30,000 bases of DNA from Chara braunii (Eukaryota; Streptophyta; Charophyceae; Charales; Characeae): assembly GCA_003427395.1 (NCBI GenBank), contig BFEA01000007.1, positions 5,914,843 to 5,944,842 on the forward strand. The letters are read 5' to 3'. Made by a program: the position numbers and the translations under genes. The number at the start of each line of letters is the position of its first letter. Positions within the stretch are counted from its first letter, which is position 1. The notes below the pieces were generated by a model. The model searched no databases. It saw only the letters and a list, made by a program, of their open reading frames with translations, and was not told the origin of the DNA. Of this stretch, positions 1 through 10,624 are shown in pieces.

Positions 1-59
1 GGTTGCTCGGGAAATGCCGAGCAAGACGACTCCGCAGTCGCGATGGCATCAAGGCGGTG

Positions 60-227
60 CTAGCATCGCGAAGGCCCGGACCAGCTTAACGCTGGTAGCG
101 CTAACTTGGAGCGCTTCAGCGCGGTCCGCCGCGCCCCCTTCCACGATTCGGGTTCCGCAGTCATAATTTCCCAACAGTGGCGGAGGTAGTGGTGGTTTAA
201 GAAAAAAAAAAAAGAAAAAAAAAAAGG
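60..227 (+). repeat. possible tRNA-derived SINE with A-rich tail
   Basis: At 85-112 there is a stretch resembling a tRNA D-arm/box A region (GGTAGCGCTAACTTGG). A GC-rich stretch and a GATTCGGGTTCC segment follow near 143-157, and an A-rich tail (A runs broken by single G) ends at about 227. A tRNA-like head plus an A-rich tail is the usual SINE layout. The box B match is poor and no target-site duplication was found, so this is a weak call. It could simply be GC-rich intergenic DNA followed by a poly-A tract. Confidence 0.22.
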
Positions 228-451
228 GCGGCCTTGACATATTACCATTGAGCTGACCGGCCCCAAGCAATTCATTAGTAGTTGGTTTTACTCGTCAAGT
301 TCCATCATCTGGATACGAACACAGGTCTGTATTTCAACAGTTCATGGGTGTACCCACTGACCTAGGCTCTTGGCTGAATATGACATCACCGGTGGTATAT
401 GGTTCTTTCCTTTTTAATCTGGCTAAGACCTGGATAGGGTCGGTCCTATAG

Positions 452-569
452 CTGTCCTCTTCTGTGAAAATACGAAGGTATAGCTGTCCTCCTCTGTGAA
501 AATGCGAAGGTATACCTGTCCTCTGTGACAATGGGAAGGGTGTCCGTCCTCTGCAAACATGCGAAGGAC
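452..569. repeat. 32-bp minisatellite, four units
   Basis: Units begin at about 452, 484, 516 and 545. They follow the pattern CTGTCCTC-TCTGTGAAAAT-GCGAAGG. The first two units are nearly identical and the last two are shortened and diverged. Confidence 0.8.
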
Positions 570-787
570 CAGTCATCATGAAACTCCCACTTTCGCTGTA
601 CCCGTAGTCCCCGCTATAACACTCTTCAGGTAGGCCACCGTGAACAACGTAGCACCTTGATGCAGTCGCAGGAACCATCTACACCGCAGCCTTAGGGCTC
701 CGAATACGTAAGGTGATCAGTTCGCTGTGGTGGTGTGAAACCTCAGCTTCGAGGTGGGGAATGTTCTGTCCTGGGTTGTGAACAGTA

Positions 788-965
788 GGAATGCAGGAAA
801 TGTTCGTTTCTGGTGTGTGTGTGTGTGTGTGTGTGGGTGTGTGTGCCGGATCGCAGCTAAGGTTCGTTGCTGGTGTGTGTGTTCAGAAACGCAGGAAAGG
901 TTCGTTTCCGGTGTGTTTTTTTTTTGCCGTAACGCAGGCAGGTTCGTTTCTTGTGTGTGTCTGTG
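788..965. repeat. degenerate minisatellite with TG tracts
   Basis: About four irregular units of the form AACGCAGGAAAGGTTCGTTTCTGG followed by a TGTGTG tract lie near 788, 848, 886 and 930. Spacing varies mainly because the TG tracts differ in length, which suggests a repeat that grew together with its internal microsatellite. Confidence 0.7.
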
Positions 966-1017
966 TTGTCATGTTCGCTATAAACAACTCCACAAAAGAA
1001 AGCACAACTGTATCAGA

Positions 1018-1018
1018 C

Positions 1019-1107
<89 letters not shown>
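1018..1107. repeat. (TG)n(GA)n compound microsatellite
   Basis: A TG array (1018-1059, one interruption) passes directly into a GA array (1061-1107). It forms the left border of the first unit of the 413-bp tandem duplication. Confidence 0.97.
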
Positions 1108-1110
<3 letters not shown>

Positions 1111-1453
1111 CCGTGAGATGACAAATGAGAGAGGAAGGACGTGGGTTATTGCGGTTGATTGAAACGTGGTATTGCAGTGCGTTTCGAATGAGAAGATGGT
1201 AGAGACGGATTCTCAAATTTTGGTTGTCCGTTAGCTGCTCTCTTCTTGTCTTTGCTAATGGTTAATTCTTTGGAAGGGTTTGCGTGTGCTTGAGTCGGTA
1301 ATATAAGCTTAATTTTTTCACTCATCTCGATTGGCAGGTCTGTGTTTGGCTTGGTCGCGTTGTTGCTGCACTGTTAAGTCTTTCCCTGTTGCTTTGCTAT
1401 TTCCTCGAACGATGATGCTAGCATCACAGGCCAGCGACCGATAGACGAGTAAA

Positions 1454-1543
<90 letters not shown>

Positions 1544-1830
1544 GCAAAGGTAGGATGTAGGTCAGTGAGGTTGATTGGAACGTGGTATTGCAGGTCGTAT
1601 TGGATGAGAAGGTGGTCCAGATGCATTGTGAAGTTCCGGTGGTCTGGCGGCTTTTATCTGTGACTTCTTTATGGGTTGGTGGTTGGAAGGACTTGCGTGT
1701 GTTTGAGGCGGTAATATGAGCTTAAACCTTTCGACGCATTTGGATTGGCGTGTCTTTGTTTGGCGTGCCGTGTTGTCGTTGCAGTGTTGTGTCCTTCCCT
1801 GTGGCTTCGCTATTTCCTCGAACCAACTGT
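1108..1830. repeat. tandem duplication of about 413 bp, each unit headed by a GA array
   Basis: Unit 1 (about 1061-1410) and unit 2 (about 1456-1825) align with an offset of 413-416 bases. Shared landmarks are the GGTTGATT-AACGTGGTATTGCAG segment at 1153 and 1569, TGCGTGTG at 1281 and 1694, and CTATTTCCTCGAAC at 1397 and 1810. Each unit starts after a GA array. Divergence between units is considerable, so the duplication is not recent. It ends about 315 bases before the Fes1-like start codon and may have duplicated part of the upstream regulatory DNA. Confidence 0.82.
1456..1540. repeat. (GA)n microsatellite, 85 bp
   Basis: An uninterrupted GA array at the junction between the two units of the tandem duplication upstream of the Fes1-like gene. 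Confidence 0.98.
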
Positions 1831-2144
1831 GGAGACACCCAGGCGTCCCTGCGGGGCGGCCTCTGGTGAATGGGCTGAACTGAGACAATACTGTTTTCCG
1901 TGTCGAAGTAGTGTGGAGAAGACGGGTTCCTTGAGTTGATTGGTCCTTGTGAAGGTGGAGGGGGGACAACGTTCGGTTCGGAGGTGTAACATAAGTAAGT
2001 AAGCTTCTCGCCTGTTGTTATGTAGGCGGCTGTCATGTTATTGATTATCTGTCGGTACAGAGTTAATTCCTTGATTAACGGTAAGCAGTCAAACGGGGGG
2101 GAGAGGTGAATTCACCACAAGGGTAGAAGGAGGGGGGAAGCGAA

Positions 2145-3341
2145 ATGGCGGGAAAGGGTCCTGACTGGGCGGGGTTATTGAAATGGAGTGTGAAACAATC
2201 AGACGGAACGAGACCGAGTCGGCAAATAAGCGAGGAAGATCGGAAATGGTTTCAAGAGGCGATGAGCGCCCAGACCATCGATGTCATTAAACGGATGAAG
2301 GAGATCACGATGGTCATGAACATTCCAAGTGAGACGCTACAAGAACAAGGAGTGACCGTTGAGGAACTGGAGTCCATGCTGGAAGAGCTGCAGGACCATG
2401 TGGAATGCATCGACATGGCAAACGATCTACACGCCATTGGGGGACTGAAGCCACTTTTAGGGTTCCTTCACAGCAAAGAGCCATGCTTGAGAGCACGGGC
2501 GGCGGAGGTGGTGTCGACGATGGTGCAAAATAACCCAAAAAGTCAGCAAAATATTATGAATGCTGGTGGGCTCGAACCGCTGATTTACAACTTCACATCG
2601 GATGAAGACGTTTTGGTGCGAACGAAGTCTCTGGGCGCGATCTCTCAACTCATTCGGCACAACAAGGCGGGACTTGAGGCGTTTCGCATGAGTGCTGGTT
2701 TTTCCAAGCTCAAGGAGGCTATGACGTCCGATCATCCAAAGTTGCGGAGAAAGGCTCTCTCGGTGCTGCTCTACGTGATCGAAGCGTCGCCTTCCGATTC
2801 GAAAAGCACCATCCGATTGGGCTTCGTCAAACCGTTGGTATCGATGGCTAGTAGCAATTCCAATTGGGAGATACGAGAGGCGGCGTTGCTGGTCCTCCAG
2901 GAGCTAGCGCGTCGAGGTGGGGAAGAGGTCCAGGCATGTAAAGAGGAAGGGATGCTGAAAGAGAATCTGACGGCGAGGATCGACGAGATCGTTCAAGGCA
3001 AGGGGGATGCGTCGATGGAGGAAAGAATGCTCATTGATGCTCTCTGGCAAGAATGCTACAAGCAGACGTCTCCGTTGAGGGAGAAGAGTTTGTTGCTGCC
3101 CATTCATTCTGGAGAACGACCTGTCATTTCAGAGGAGGCAGTTGGGGAAGCGGGTAGCTTTGAGAGGGATGCTGCAGGAGCGGATGAGCAAGTTGCAGCT
3201 GCTGCTGCAACGACTGCTCCTGCTGGTAGTGCAGGCGAGAAAACGGCGGGAAGCACGGATTCGACAGGGCGAGGAGCAGAAGGAAGAAAAGAAGGAGCGA
3301 GCCCTGTGCTGAGCCTGACGGCACCTCCTGGAAGAGGATGA
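2145..3341 (+). CDS. Hsp70 nucleotide exchange factor, Fes1/HspBP1 family (plant Fes1A-like)
   Basis: A 398-codon single-exon ORF. The family releases ADP from cytosolic Hsp70 and protects it from ubiquitination, so the expected role is cytosolic protein folding and heat tolerance. Residues 1-95 match the Fes1 N-terminal domain as I know it from plants: WAGLLKWS at 8-15, GTRPSRQISEEDRKWF at 21-36, an RMKEIT segment at 50-55 and HVECIDMANDLHAIGGL at 85-101. Residues about 100-265 form armadillo-type helical repeats with the family landmarks VVSTMVQNNP, LGAISQLIRHN and WEIREAALLVLQEL. The family segment LWQECY...SLREK lies at 300-314. Beyond ~318 the protein departs from plant homologues and has an Ala/Gly/Ser/Glu-rich tail of about 80 residues. 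The start is supported by collinearity with plant Fes1 and by a purine at -3 and G at +4. No signal peptide or membrane segment is seen. Not excluded: the odd tail may hide an unspliced intron or a different last exon. Confidence 0.93.
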   Translation: MAGKGPDWAGLLKWSVKQSDGTRPSRQISEEDRKWFQEAMSAQTIDVIKRMKEITMVMNIPSETLQEQGVTVEELESMLEELQDHVECIDMANDLHAIGGLKPLLGFLHSKEPCLRARAAEVVSTMVQNNPKSQQNIMNAGGLEPLIYNFTSDEDVLVRTKSLGAISQLIRHNKAGLEAFRMSAGFSKLKEAMTSDHPKLRRKALSVLLYVIEASPSDSKSTIRLGFVKPLVSMASSNSNWEIREAALLVLQELARRGGEEVQACKEEGMLKENLTARIDEIVQGKGDASMEERMLIDALWQECYKQTSPLREKSLLLPIHSGERPVISEEAVGEAGSFERDAAGADEQVAAAAATTAPAGSAGEKTAGSTDSTGRGAEGRKEGASPVLSLTAPPGRG

Positions 3342-4500
3342 AGGCATGATCGAGTGCCCTTGCAAATTGGGAGGTCGCTGCTTTTACTTGTATTCTTCGC
3401 GCCCAGCAACATCTTGTACGACTCGACGAATTCCGAAGGTGGATCGATGAAGACGAAGAGTGGTGCATGACGTACTGTACGGTGGAGACGCAGTGGAGGT
3501 TTTGAAGTTTTATCTGTCGAAGGTGCTGAATGAAAAAGTGCGTGAGCGTACCCTTCGTTCAACTGTCCCCTGGCTTCCAGAGTTTCTCTCTTCTTTCCTC
3601 CACGTCGTTTTTACTGTGTTCGACTCTCTCTCTCTCTCTCCCTCGAGCCCGCGTCACCGTCATGGCTCAGTGCGCGGACTGGGGAGTGGCCTGGATGGTC
3701 AGATGAGGAGAAGGAGCACAGGCTACTAAGTAAGCTGACGATACCGAAACTTGCAGGTCGCCAGAATGGAGAAGTACAAAACCGTGGCCCGGCGGGAGAG
3801 GATAGTGGTTGGAACGGCCTCTCACAGACGGTAGGTACATGCGTGTTCTCCCTTCCCCACTCCCCGGGCGCCGAACGTTGATGAGTTTGTTTGATCTCCG
3901 ACTGTCATGGAAGGTGTGAGACTCTGCCTTTCGGAACAGAGTGGGTTGTGTTCAGCCTGCTACCTGGAGAGCGAACAGGTTTGCTCTGAAAGCGGGTTTC
4001 AGATCTCTCACGGGCTCAGAGAATTCAGGATATCACAAATGACCTCTGCCTAGCAATCATCTGCCGGTACGTAAATAAATGCGTAGGTGGGTGGAGAGGA
4101 GCAGATCTCCATTTCCTTTCTTGGATATTGGAGGAACTATATAGAGCGCGCCTTGGCGGTCGTTTTTTTAGGTTTCTTTTTGCTTCCCAAGAGGTTGCGT
4201 TTCCATTTCCCATCTCCCCCCCGGCCGGTAGCTTCCCCTTGAAAAGGTCCGTTGAAAAGAGCACATGGGATTTTGTTCTGAATACAGGGCAGTAAAGGCA
4301 GGCTTCGATCAACGATGAGGAAGGGAAGTCCAGCATTGTGGCGCGTCACAAACCAGAAAGAGAACAGAGGATGGAATTCTGGACGGTTTTTCTCAGCGAG
4401 CATCGGTGTACAAATGGAACGAGAAGAGGACGGATGGAATACCCTTTAATCAGGAAGCATCGACAGCAAGTGACAGCAGCATGAATGCTATGAGCTGCCT
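3342..4500. other. 3' flank of the Fes1-like gene, no recognised gene
   Basis: This presumably includes the 3' untranslated region of the Fes1-like gene. A CT tract lies at about 3626-3643. An exon-like segment at 3758-3829 is bordered by TTGCAG and GTAGGT, which could be splice sites of a transcribed but unrecognised unit; nothing else supports it. No conserved protein appears in any frame. Confidence 0.4.
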
Positions 4501-7500
4501 CGTGGAGATACGTATGTATCTGTGTATGGGTGGATGGATGAATGGACGAGTTGGATGGTGGATGGGCGAGTGAAGGGACGGGTTTGTTTTTCTCTGAGGA
4601 CCCAGACCAAGAGCTTCGGCCGCGTCACAAGAGCGGCGTTTTTCTTGGCAGAATAGCAACGCCTGTTGGATAGGGAGGCAACAGCCGTCAGCTGGTAGAG
4701 CTTAGTGTGTAAATGATTTCGTTTTAACATGGACAGGGAACACAATGAGAGGGAAACGTAGCTTGTGTGTACGTTTCTGTTTCTTGCGAAGGACCATGTT
4801 GCAAGTCTGTTGCAAACGGTTTTCTACTTTGTTGTAGGTATGTGACGGTATATCTATATGTATTGAACAGGGGGCACACCCTATGGCTGCAGCAGCACGT
4901 GTGTTCTCGCAGGCAATCTTAGGGGAGGCCAGTCGAGCTTCCTGCGTGACCCATGGTGTCGGATGACACGGGAACAATAGCGGGGTGTTGTCAGATAAAA
5001 GCATAAAATCGAAAGTGTGGATCTTTTTCAGTTGCATTGTATGCACGACGTTATGTACTCTCTCTCTCTCTTCCCCACATGAATGTGTGCACATGCAAAA
5101 CCTTCCTCCCGTCTTCTCTCTCCCTTGCTCCGCTCTCCCTCGCGTCCCCCTCTTGTCCCTCTCGTCGCTCTCGTTCCTCTATCTATATCCCTGGGGAGGC
5201 CATTCTCTCTCTCTCTCTCTGTACCAAGAATCGTATGTGTCATTGCTGTCGCACAAACTGACTGAGGGGGTTCCTGGTTTAGGTTGCAGGTGCCAGTTCA
5301 TTGTGTCCGAAAGTTCACTTGGAAACATCTCTCCTGTCATAGCTGTCACACAAACTGACTGAGGGGGTTTCTGGTTTGGGTTGGAGTGCCAACTCATTGT
5401 GCCCATCTGTGTCTTTAGCTCACTTGGAAACATCTCTCTTGTGTTCGGGTGACCCTTGAGTATGGTTGTTGTGACCATGTCTGAACAACGTCACCTTCAT
5501 CTGCACACTACTAAAATGCGATTCCGTTCTTTCTGTTCTCTTTTCTGTCTGCACTGAGGATTGACGAATGGTATGAAGTAAAAGAACAAGCTGATCATTT
5601 GGTGCACCCTCTATCGTGAGACTGTGGCCTCTCAACGAGACCTGAGACCTGTCCAACGAATGAATGTGCCTTGCCGCTGCAGCTTTCTTCCCTTGGGTTC
5701 TCTCTGTTCCCTTACCTTCTTCACACCGTCTCCTTCGGAAATCCATCTTCACTTGCCCCTCTCACTTCTCTCTCTCCTCTCTCTGTTTCTGTGTATCTCA
5801 CGCCATACCTGCCCTGTTTCTTTTTACCTCTCTTCCCACTACGCATGCTGTGAATGCACACCTCTATTGTAGCTGCTTTGCTGCTAATTAGACTTCAGCG
5901 CACACACATTCTTTATTTTTGCCCTTTCATCACCCGTGTTGTTCCTTCATTCTGCTCTTGTGTCTGATTCCAAGTTTGACCCTGACGGCATTCGTCTTGT
6001 GTCTGATTACAAGTTTGGCGCAGACTATTCGTGGCGGCAGAGTGCAGACACAGGGCATGGCCGTACCTGCAGGATTGTGATAATTCCCGGGTTAAATCAT
6101 GGAACATTGACCGGAACAGAATCACGGGATTCCACATCAACGGACAGGAGTATCCATGCAGGTAAGGCCGTGAGAAGCAGATAAATAAAGATTCCACCAA
6201 TCCTTCTCATGCAGAGCTTCTCGTGAGAAGCAGATAAGACAACGGGCTCTAGATCAGTGAAGTACATGTGCTCAGTGCATGAGCTCATCCAATAGATTTT
6301 GGTTATTTTATCCGCTCGTAGAGATGAGCTGACACGCAGTCTAAGCATCGTTTGGCTAGCAGCCCCTGCTGTCTGGTCAAAGGAGGTAATAGTTATCAAC
6401 TTATTTCCTGTCGGCTCTCAGTCATCATGTCGATTAGGTGTAGTCTGTTGGCTCTCAGTCATCAGGTCATGTCAATTAGGCGTAGGCTTGCTGAGCCTAG
6501 CCCTGATCCCACTGTATCAGGCTCTGATAGCTTCCGGTGTCGCGAACTGTGTCTGCCCTGCCATCTCAGCACCGCCAAACAAGTTGGACCAGGTAGCCGA
6601 GTGTGTGTTCGCTGCGTGACCTGCAGGCAGCGTCAGTCGTGAACAGCAGCAGTAGAATGCCTGCAGCTGTCGAATGGCAGCAGCCTTGACTGGCTGTTGT
6701 CCACTTCCTCCCTTTTTTGCCTCTCACCTGTAGCTCCACTGTGCATGCCTCCCTTCCACCACCTGTTGCTCCACTTTCTTCCCTTCTTGCCTCTCTCCCT
6801 TGCTTCCACCTGGCACACCTTTTCCCCTCCCTGCCTTGCACGCCTTGAACACCTTGTAGGCCTTGAATGCAGAATGGGGTGTCAAGGTCAAACGCTAGGG
6901 TTTGTAGCTGCCAAGTGGCAGCTCCCCTGGACGCAAAGTGGCACGTGCGCATGTGCGCATGGCCTGGGCCGCTTCCAAAAAAAGACTGGTACCGGTGGTA
7001 GGCCCAGGCTGAAATCCAGGCCCGGCAGTGCCACTGGACTTTAGGTTCAATACCAGGAACTAGTAGCGCTGTTCTGAGACCAGCACCTGTTACTGTTGCT
7101 AACTGACCCACCAGGGCACTCAGGTCTGGTAGTATTAATTCCAACTCCTGCAGAGGCCTCTGAAGCTCCCTTTGCAGGTCTAGATCTCAAGGACCAGGTT
7201 CAAACACCTGTCCTCATCCAAATTGTATATCCCAGTCAAATCAGAGCTGCACAGGCTAGGGAACAAGGTAAGCAGATCCTCAAGTTTAGACAAGTAATGG
7301 GTAAAATATCTCTCTCAATGCAGGTGCTTGTCTGGTGCTTGTTTAGACAAGTACAAAATTTGAACTTCTGCAGTCAAACTGCACATCTGGGCATTGCAAT
7401 GTCACAATTTTTTTAGTGTTCTTCTGCAGAGTAGGAAGTTTCAATGATTTGTCTAATATTTTCGCCACAAAAAGACCATCTTCTGGGTCGACCGTCTCAG

Positions 7501-7700
7501 GTTTTAAGCATACAAGTAAACCTGCCGCAGCAGGGGGAAGGCGGGTAATTGAAGATGGGAATTTCTCACCAGAAGGTGAATGAAGACAGCAGTAGGGTAG
7601 GTGGGAGGGCCGCTGCTTCACTGCGGCCCAGCGCCAGCCCCACCCCTCGCACGGCGATTATCTGGCCCGGGCGTCATTGAGGGTGTTTGTTTTAGAACAT
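4500..7700. other. intergenic DNA without recognised genes
   Basis: CT-rich low complexity lies at 5053-5220 and 5755-5800. Several short local duplications are present: a TTGTGTCTGATT-CAAGTTTG segment twice (about 5958 and 5997), a GTGAGAAGCAGATAA segment twice (about 6170 and 6223) and a GGCTCTCAGTCATCA segment twice (about 6412 and 6449). The largest ORF (192 codons, minus strand, 6566-7144) has no recognisable motif and covers CT/GA-rich and duplicated DNA, so I do not call it a gene. Confidence 0.45.
5245..5446. repeat. tandem duplication of about 97-105 bp
   Basis: Two adjacent units start with GCTGTC-CACAAACTGACTGAGGGGGTT at 5245 and 5342 and both end in CACTTGGAAACATCTCTC (5316 and 5421). 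The second unit carries a small insertion, which raises the offset from 97 to 105. Confidence 0.85.
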
Positions 7701-7792
7701 GAGGGACGCACAGCATTCGGGGGGGGGCGTTGGCTAAGGCATCAGCACGCCGACGGATCCTTTGTAAGAACTATTTTTTTGTGGTCGCTGCT

Positions 7793-7835
7793 GGATTCGA
7801 ACTCACGTGGGCATGTGTGCAGCAACTGAGCAGCC
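7793..7835 (-). repeat. tRNA-like relic (box A and box B), probably SINE-derived
   Basis: On the minus strand GCTCAGTTG (7831-7823) matches a tRNA D-arm/box A core and GAGTTCGAATCC (7804-7793) matches box B almost perfectly. The gap between them is only about 18 bases, too short for an anticodon arm, so it is not a working tRNA gene. It is either a degraded SINE head or a tRNA fragment. No clear 3' tail was seen. Confidence 0.4.
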
Positions 7836-7840
7836 TGCCA

Positions 7841-7890
7841 ATGTGCAAAATGAGAAGGAATCTTCCGCAAGAACATAGGAAAGATACACG
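7841..7890 (+). repeat. diverged copy of the ~55-bp GATGAGCAAAAT repeat
   Basis: ATGTGCAAAATGAGAAGGAA, then TCTTCCGCAAGAACATAGGAAA, matches the consensus of the other copies with several changes. It lies about 100 bases before a GA array. Confidence 0.6.
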
Positions 7891-7988
7891 ACGGCGGACA
7901 GATACACTGAAAAGAAGTTCGGGTGTCTGCGCGCGCATGCATGCAAAAGAGCTGTCAGATGCAAATGTCTATGCGCACGCATGCATGC

Positions 7989-7991
<3 letters not shown>

Positions 7992-8048
<57 letters not shown>
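7992..8048. repeat. (GA)n microsatellite, 57 bp
   Basis: A pure GA array directly before the copy of the dispersed ~55-bp repeat at 8062. The sequence before it (ATGCATGCAAAAGAG) is itself a near-duplicate of one 40 bases upstream. Confidence 0.98.
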
Positions 8049-8051
<3 letters not shown>

Positions 8052-8061
8052 TTCCATCTGT

Positions 8062-8296
8062 AGGATGAGCAAAATGGGAATGACGGTATAACATCAAAAA
8101 AAACACTGCCACATTTTCGGTCTTTGGGGGTGTATATTTCCATGTTGTGGCAGTGGATGCTTCCATGTTCTAGGGGAAGATTCAATCCCATTTTGCTCAT
8201 TTGGTGAAGGGTGGCAATGTAGGTCTGTCTGTGTGTGTGTAGCATGAGCAAAATCGGAATGAATCTTCAGCCAGAACATGGAATATACATCGCCAC

Positions 8297-8297
<1 letters not shown>
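8062..8297. repeat. cluster of three ~55-bp repeat copies in +, -, + orientation
   Basis: Copies lie at 8062-8112 (+, damaged 3' half), 8149-8200 (-) and 8241-8297 (+). All contain the core GATGAGCAAAAT-GGAATGA and, where intact, AATCTTC-CAGAACATGGAA-ATA. A second partial minus-strand tail lies at 8131-8155. The cluster is bounded by GA arrays on both sides. Confidence 0.75.

Positions 8298-8352
<55 letters not shown>
8297..8352. repeat. (TG)n(GA)n compound microsatellite
   Basis: A TG array passes directly into a GA array immediately after the 3' end of a dispersed ~55-bp repeat copy. The same order is seen at 27422-27602. Confidence 0.97.
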
Positions 8353-8355
<3 letters not shown>

Positions 8356-8419
8356 CACACATGCAATATTAGACAAAACGTGCGAGGCTTGACTTTCACA
8401 GAATACACATCCTGCCCAT

Positions 8420-9134
8420 GGCATGCGACGAAAAAATCCGTCGCGATTACCCTTCTACCTCTCTGCTCAGGTAATCCTTTCAGCCACTGTCTTTGAATAT
8501 ATACCCTATCATCCTTGTCCTTCCCCACCTACTTGTCCTCTTTCCCTGCGGTGTACTCATCACCGTTGTCGCTGTGTTTTCCGTGGTCGCGCTCAGTATT
8601 GTCCTTCACGTCGTTGATTTCCCGTAGTCGTTGATTTTCATCTTTCTGCATATAATCTCCTGTTGCTGTGTACGGTCCAGTGCTTCTGTCTGTTTCTAGA
8701 TTTCCGTACTCATACATTTGGCGGTTTCTCCTTTGGCCGTATTTCTGTCTTACCCTTCCGTACTTTATATTTTTGCTGGATTACTAACTTTCATCCGGTT
8801 TTGCTTGTTGTTTTTGTCTTTCATGCGGCCGTGGGTTTCATCTTTATATTTCAGGTGAGTACTTCCGTTTCATTTCTTTCTTAGTGTCGTTTGTTTATCC
8901 TGCACTTGGAAACGAATGTATTCCCTGGATTTTGATTCGATTTGTTTCTCTGCATATGTACTTGGAAACGTATGTATTCCCTGGACTTTGATTCGATTTG
9001 TTTCTCATATGTTGGGAAACCAACGCGGTAATTCTTGCATCATTATATCTGCACATTTATTTTATTTTATTTTATTTTATTTCATTTTATTTTTATTTTA
9101 TTTTATTTTATTTTATTTTTCTTTTCTTTTCTTT
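8420..9134. other. pyrimidine-rich stretch, possible 3' untranslated part of PLE-A
   Basis: No conserved protein is found. It holds a 56-bp tandem duplication and a TTTTA array, listed separately. On the minus strand it directly follows the end of the PLE-A reverse transcriptase, so part of it may be that element's 3' region. It shares no obvious sequence with the PLE-B pseudo-LTR, and the boundary cannot be placed. Confidence 0.35.
8904..9010. repeat. 56-bp tandem duplication
   Basis: The segment ACTTGGAAACG-ATGTATTCCCTGGA-TTTGATTCGATTTGTTTCTC occurs at 8904 and again at 8960 with only a few substitutions. Confidence 0.9.
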
Positions 9135-9136
9135 TT
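9057..9136. repeat. (TTTTA)n array grading into TTTTC
   Basis: A pentanucleotide TTTTA/TTTAT array with two interruptions, followed by TTTTC units. On the minus strand it follows the stop region of the PLE-A reverse transcriptase, where an A-rich 3' tail would be expected. Confidence 0.9.
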
Positions 9137-10560
9137 ACTTTTTCGTTTTTCTCTCCGTTGGATTATATCGTTGTATTCCTCGTGTTTCCTCTGCTTCCAA
9201 ACACTTCCGGAATACATCCCGGACTTTCGCGTCTTTGCAGTTCCTCATGAATGCCAACATCGACGTACGGGTTATCCTCCATGGATACTCCATCTGTCTG
9301 AGTTCCTTGCAGAACATCTTCATTACCGGGATTAGATCTGTGATATCATATGTGTTCGCCACCATTCTGTGAAACGTGCCGATTATTGTCAGCACTTTGG
9401 TCTTTTCGGAACCCACGCTCCTGAAGTGTCGCAGAGTCCTGAGAGAGAGAGAGCTCAACAACCCCTCCCGGAGTGTTGCTTCATTCTTCAGTTTATGTGA
9501 ACACTTCAGGAGGGGTTCGTGATCCGACCTTGTTATGGTGGTTTCCAGATATGTCCATTTCATACTTTCTTTCTCTGATGTTGATTCCAGTTTCAATGAA
9601 TGGTGATAACACGTTGTGAATGATTCCATGCATGTTCGTTCCTTCTCCTGGTTTTCTTTCTCTGCTATTATTATGATCATCACGTCATCAACAAATCTCA
9701 TGCCGTGGATGAGTTTTCTGTCCATTCCAATTTCAGAACACCATGTGTTCATCATATGCGCACACCATATTTGCTATGGGTGGGCTGGACCCTTTTCCCA
9801 TCGGCACACCCTTCACTTGCCGTAGTAGTGTTCCTTGTACTTTGAAGTAAGCATGTTTGATGTCATAGTACAGCAGATCAATCAGACAATCAATTTTCAT
9901 CGTTCTCCATCCATAGGTACCGTTTGCTTTGCCGAAGTTGATGTACTTTCCTCTTTGTTTGTAGCATAGGTGCGTTTTTCGTTTTTCTTTTGCTTTCTCC
10001 AGCATCCATTGCATGGCGTTAAGGACATGTAGGACATGTGTATGATCCAGGTTGGAAAACATGTCCTTAACGTTATACGTGGCGCATACCAACGTCGCGT
10101 TCTGTCCATACGTTTTTTCTGCTGTTTTGTTGCATTCTCTCAATCTTGGAACTAATTGATTAGTTCCTTGCAGTGAGAAGCCGACTTTCCATGTACTGCA
10201 CATAAAATTTAAAACTCTCGACATAATTTTTGATGCTTTCCTTGAGGGTTCGTTATATGTTGTTACAATTGGCCTTCGTCTCATTACATCATTGTTCTTA
10301 GGAATTGTGTATGCGTTGTCATACGGTCCTTTTTCATCCCATTTGGCTATTTTTGTCAGTCCAAATCCTTGGTAAGTATTCTTTGCTAGTTGTAAAATTT
10401 CGGATTCATTTTGTTGAATGATCTCGTATTATTCCGATCGCAGGAAGAATTGATTTGTTTTCTCATACCATATTTTAGGACATTCGATGAATGTTTCCCT
10501 GGGATTCCTATCTAGGGGTGATAGGATCAACTGTCCCAGTATCTTTTTTACTCCCCAGAC
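9135..10560 (-). pseudogene. PLE-A reverse transcriptase domain
   Basis: An RT of PLE type that would copy element RNA primed at a nicked target. The ECP-containing SPLDRN motif lies at about 10515-10470 and a TAA interrupts near 10430. The core runs 10284-9733 with motif A CATYNVKDMF (canonical Asp changed to Asn) and motif B KGVPMGKGSSPPIANMV. A frameshift at about 9740-9755 leads into 9755-9135 with motif C RFVDDVMI. The C-terminal thumb-like part (ELRQMEYP) matches the ELRIIGYP segment of PLE-B. Stops and frameshifts make it non-functional. Confidence 0.85.
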
Positions 10561-10624
10561 TTCAGAAATATCCAGACCATTTTCTTCGTTTTCATCTCTT
10601 CTCTCGTTTATGCATTTGGAGACA

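Larger units (their letters stand above)
228..2144. other. non-coding upstream region of the Fes1-like gene
   Basis: No conserved protein is seen on either strand. The stretch holds two minisatellites, a TG/GA array, a tandem duplication of about 413 bp and a second GA array, each listed separately. The last ~300 bases (1840-2144) are free of arrays and probably hold the promoter and 5' leader of the Fes1-like gene. I could not identify a TATA box or start site with confidence. Confidence 0.5.

Noticed and set aside
754-1216. ORFs of 67-123 codons across the TG/GA arrays
   Set aside because: They are translated microsatellites (Cys-Val, Arg-Glu, Ser-Leu, His-Thr repeats) with no other content. 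The same holds for ORFs at 1318-1626, 7730-8528, 13512-14053 and 27171-27704.
6566-7144. 192-codon minus-strand ORF
   Set aside because: No recognisable domain, and it crosses duplicated and CT/GA-rich DNA; length alone is not enough.
7096-7416. Possible exon ending at the AAGGTAAG splice-donor-like site near 7268
   Set aside because: A single donor-like match without a recognisable protein or a partner acceptor occurs often by chance.
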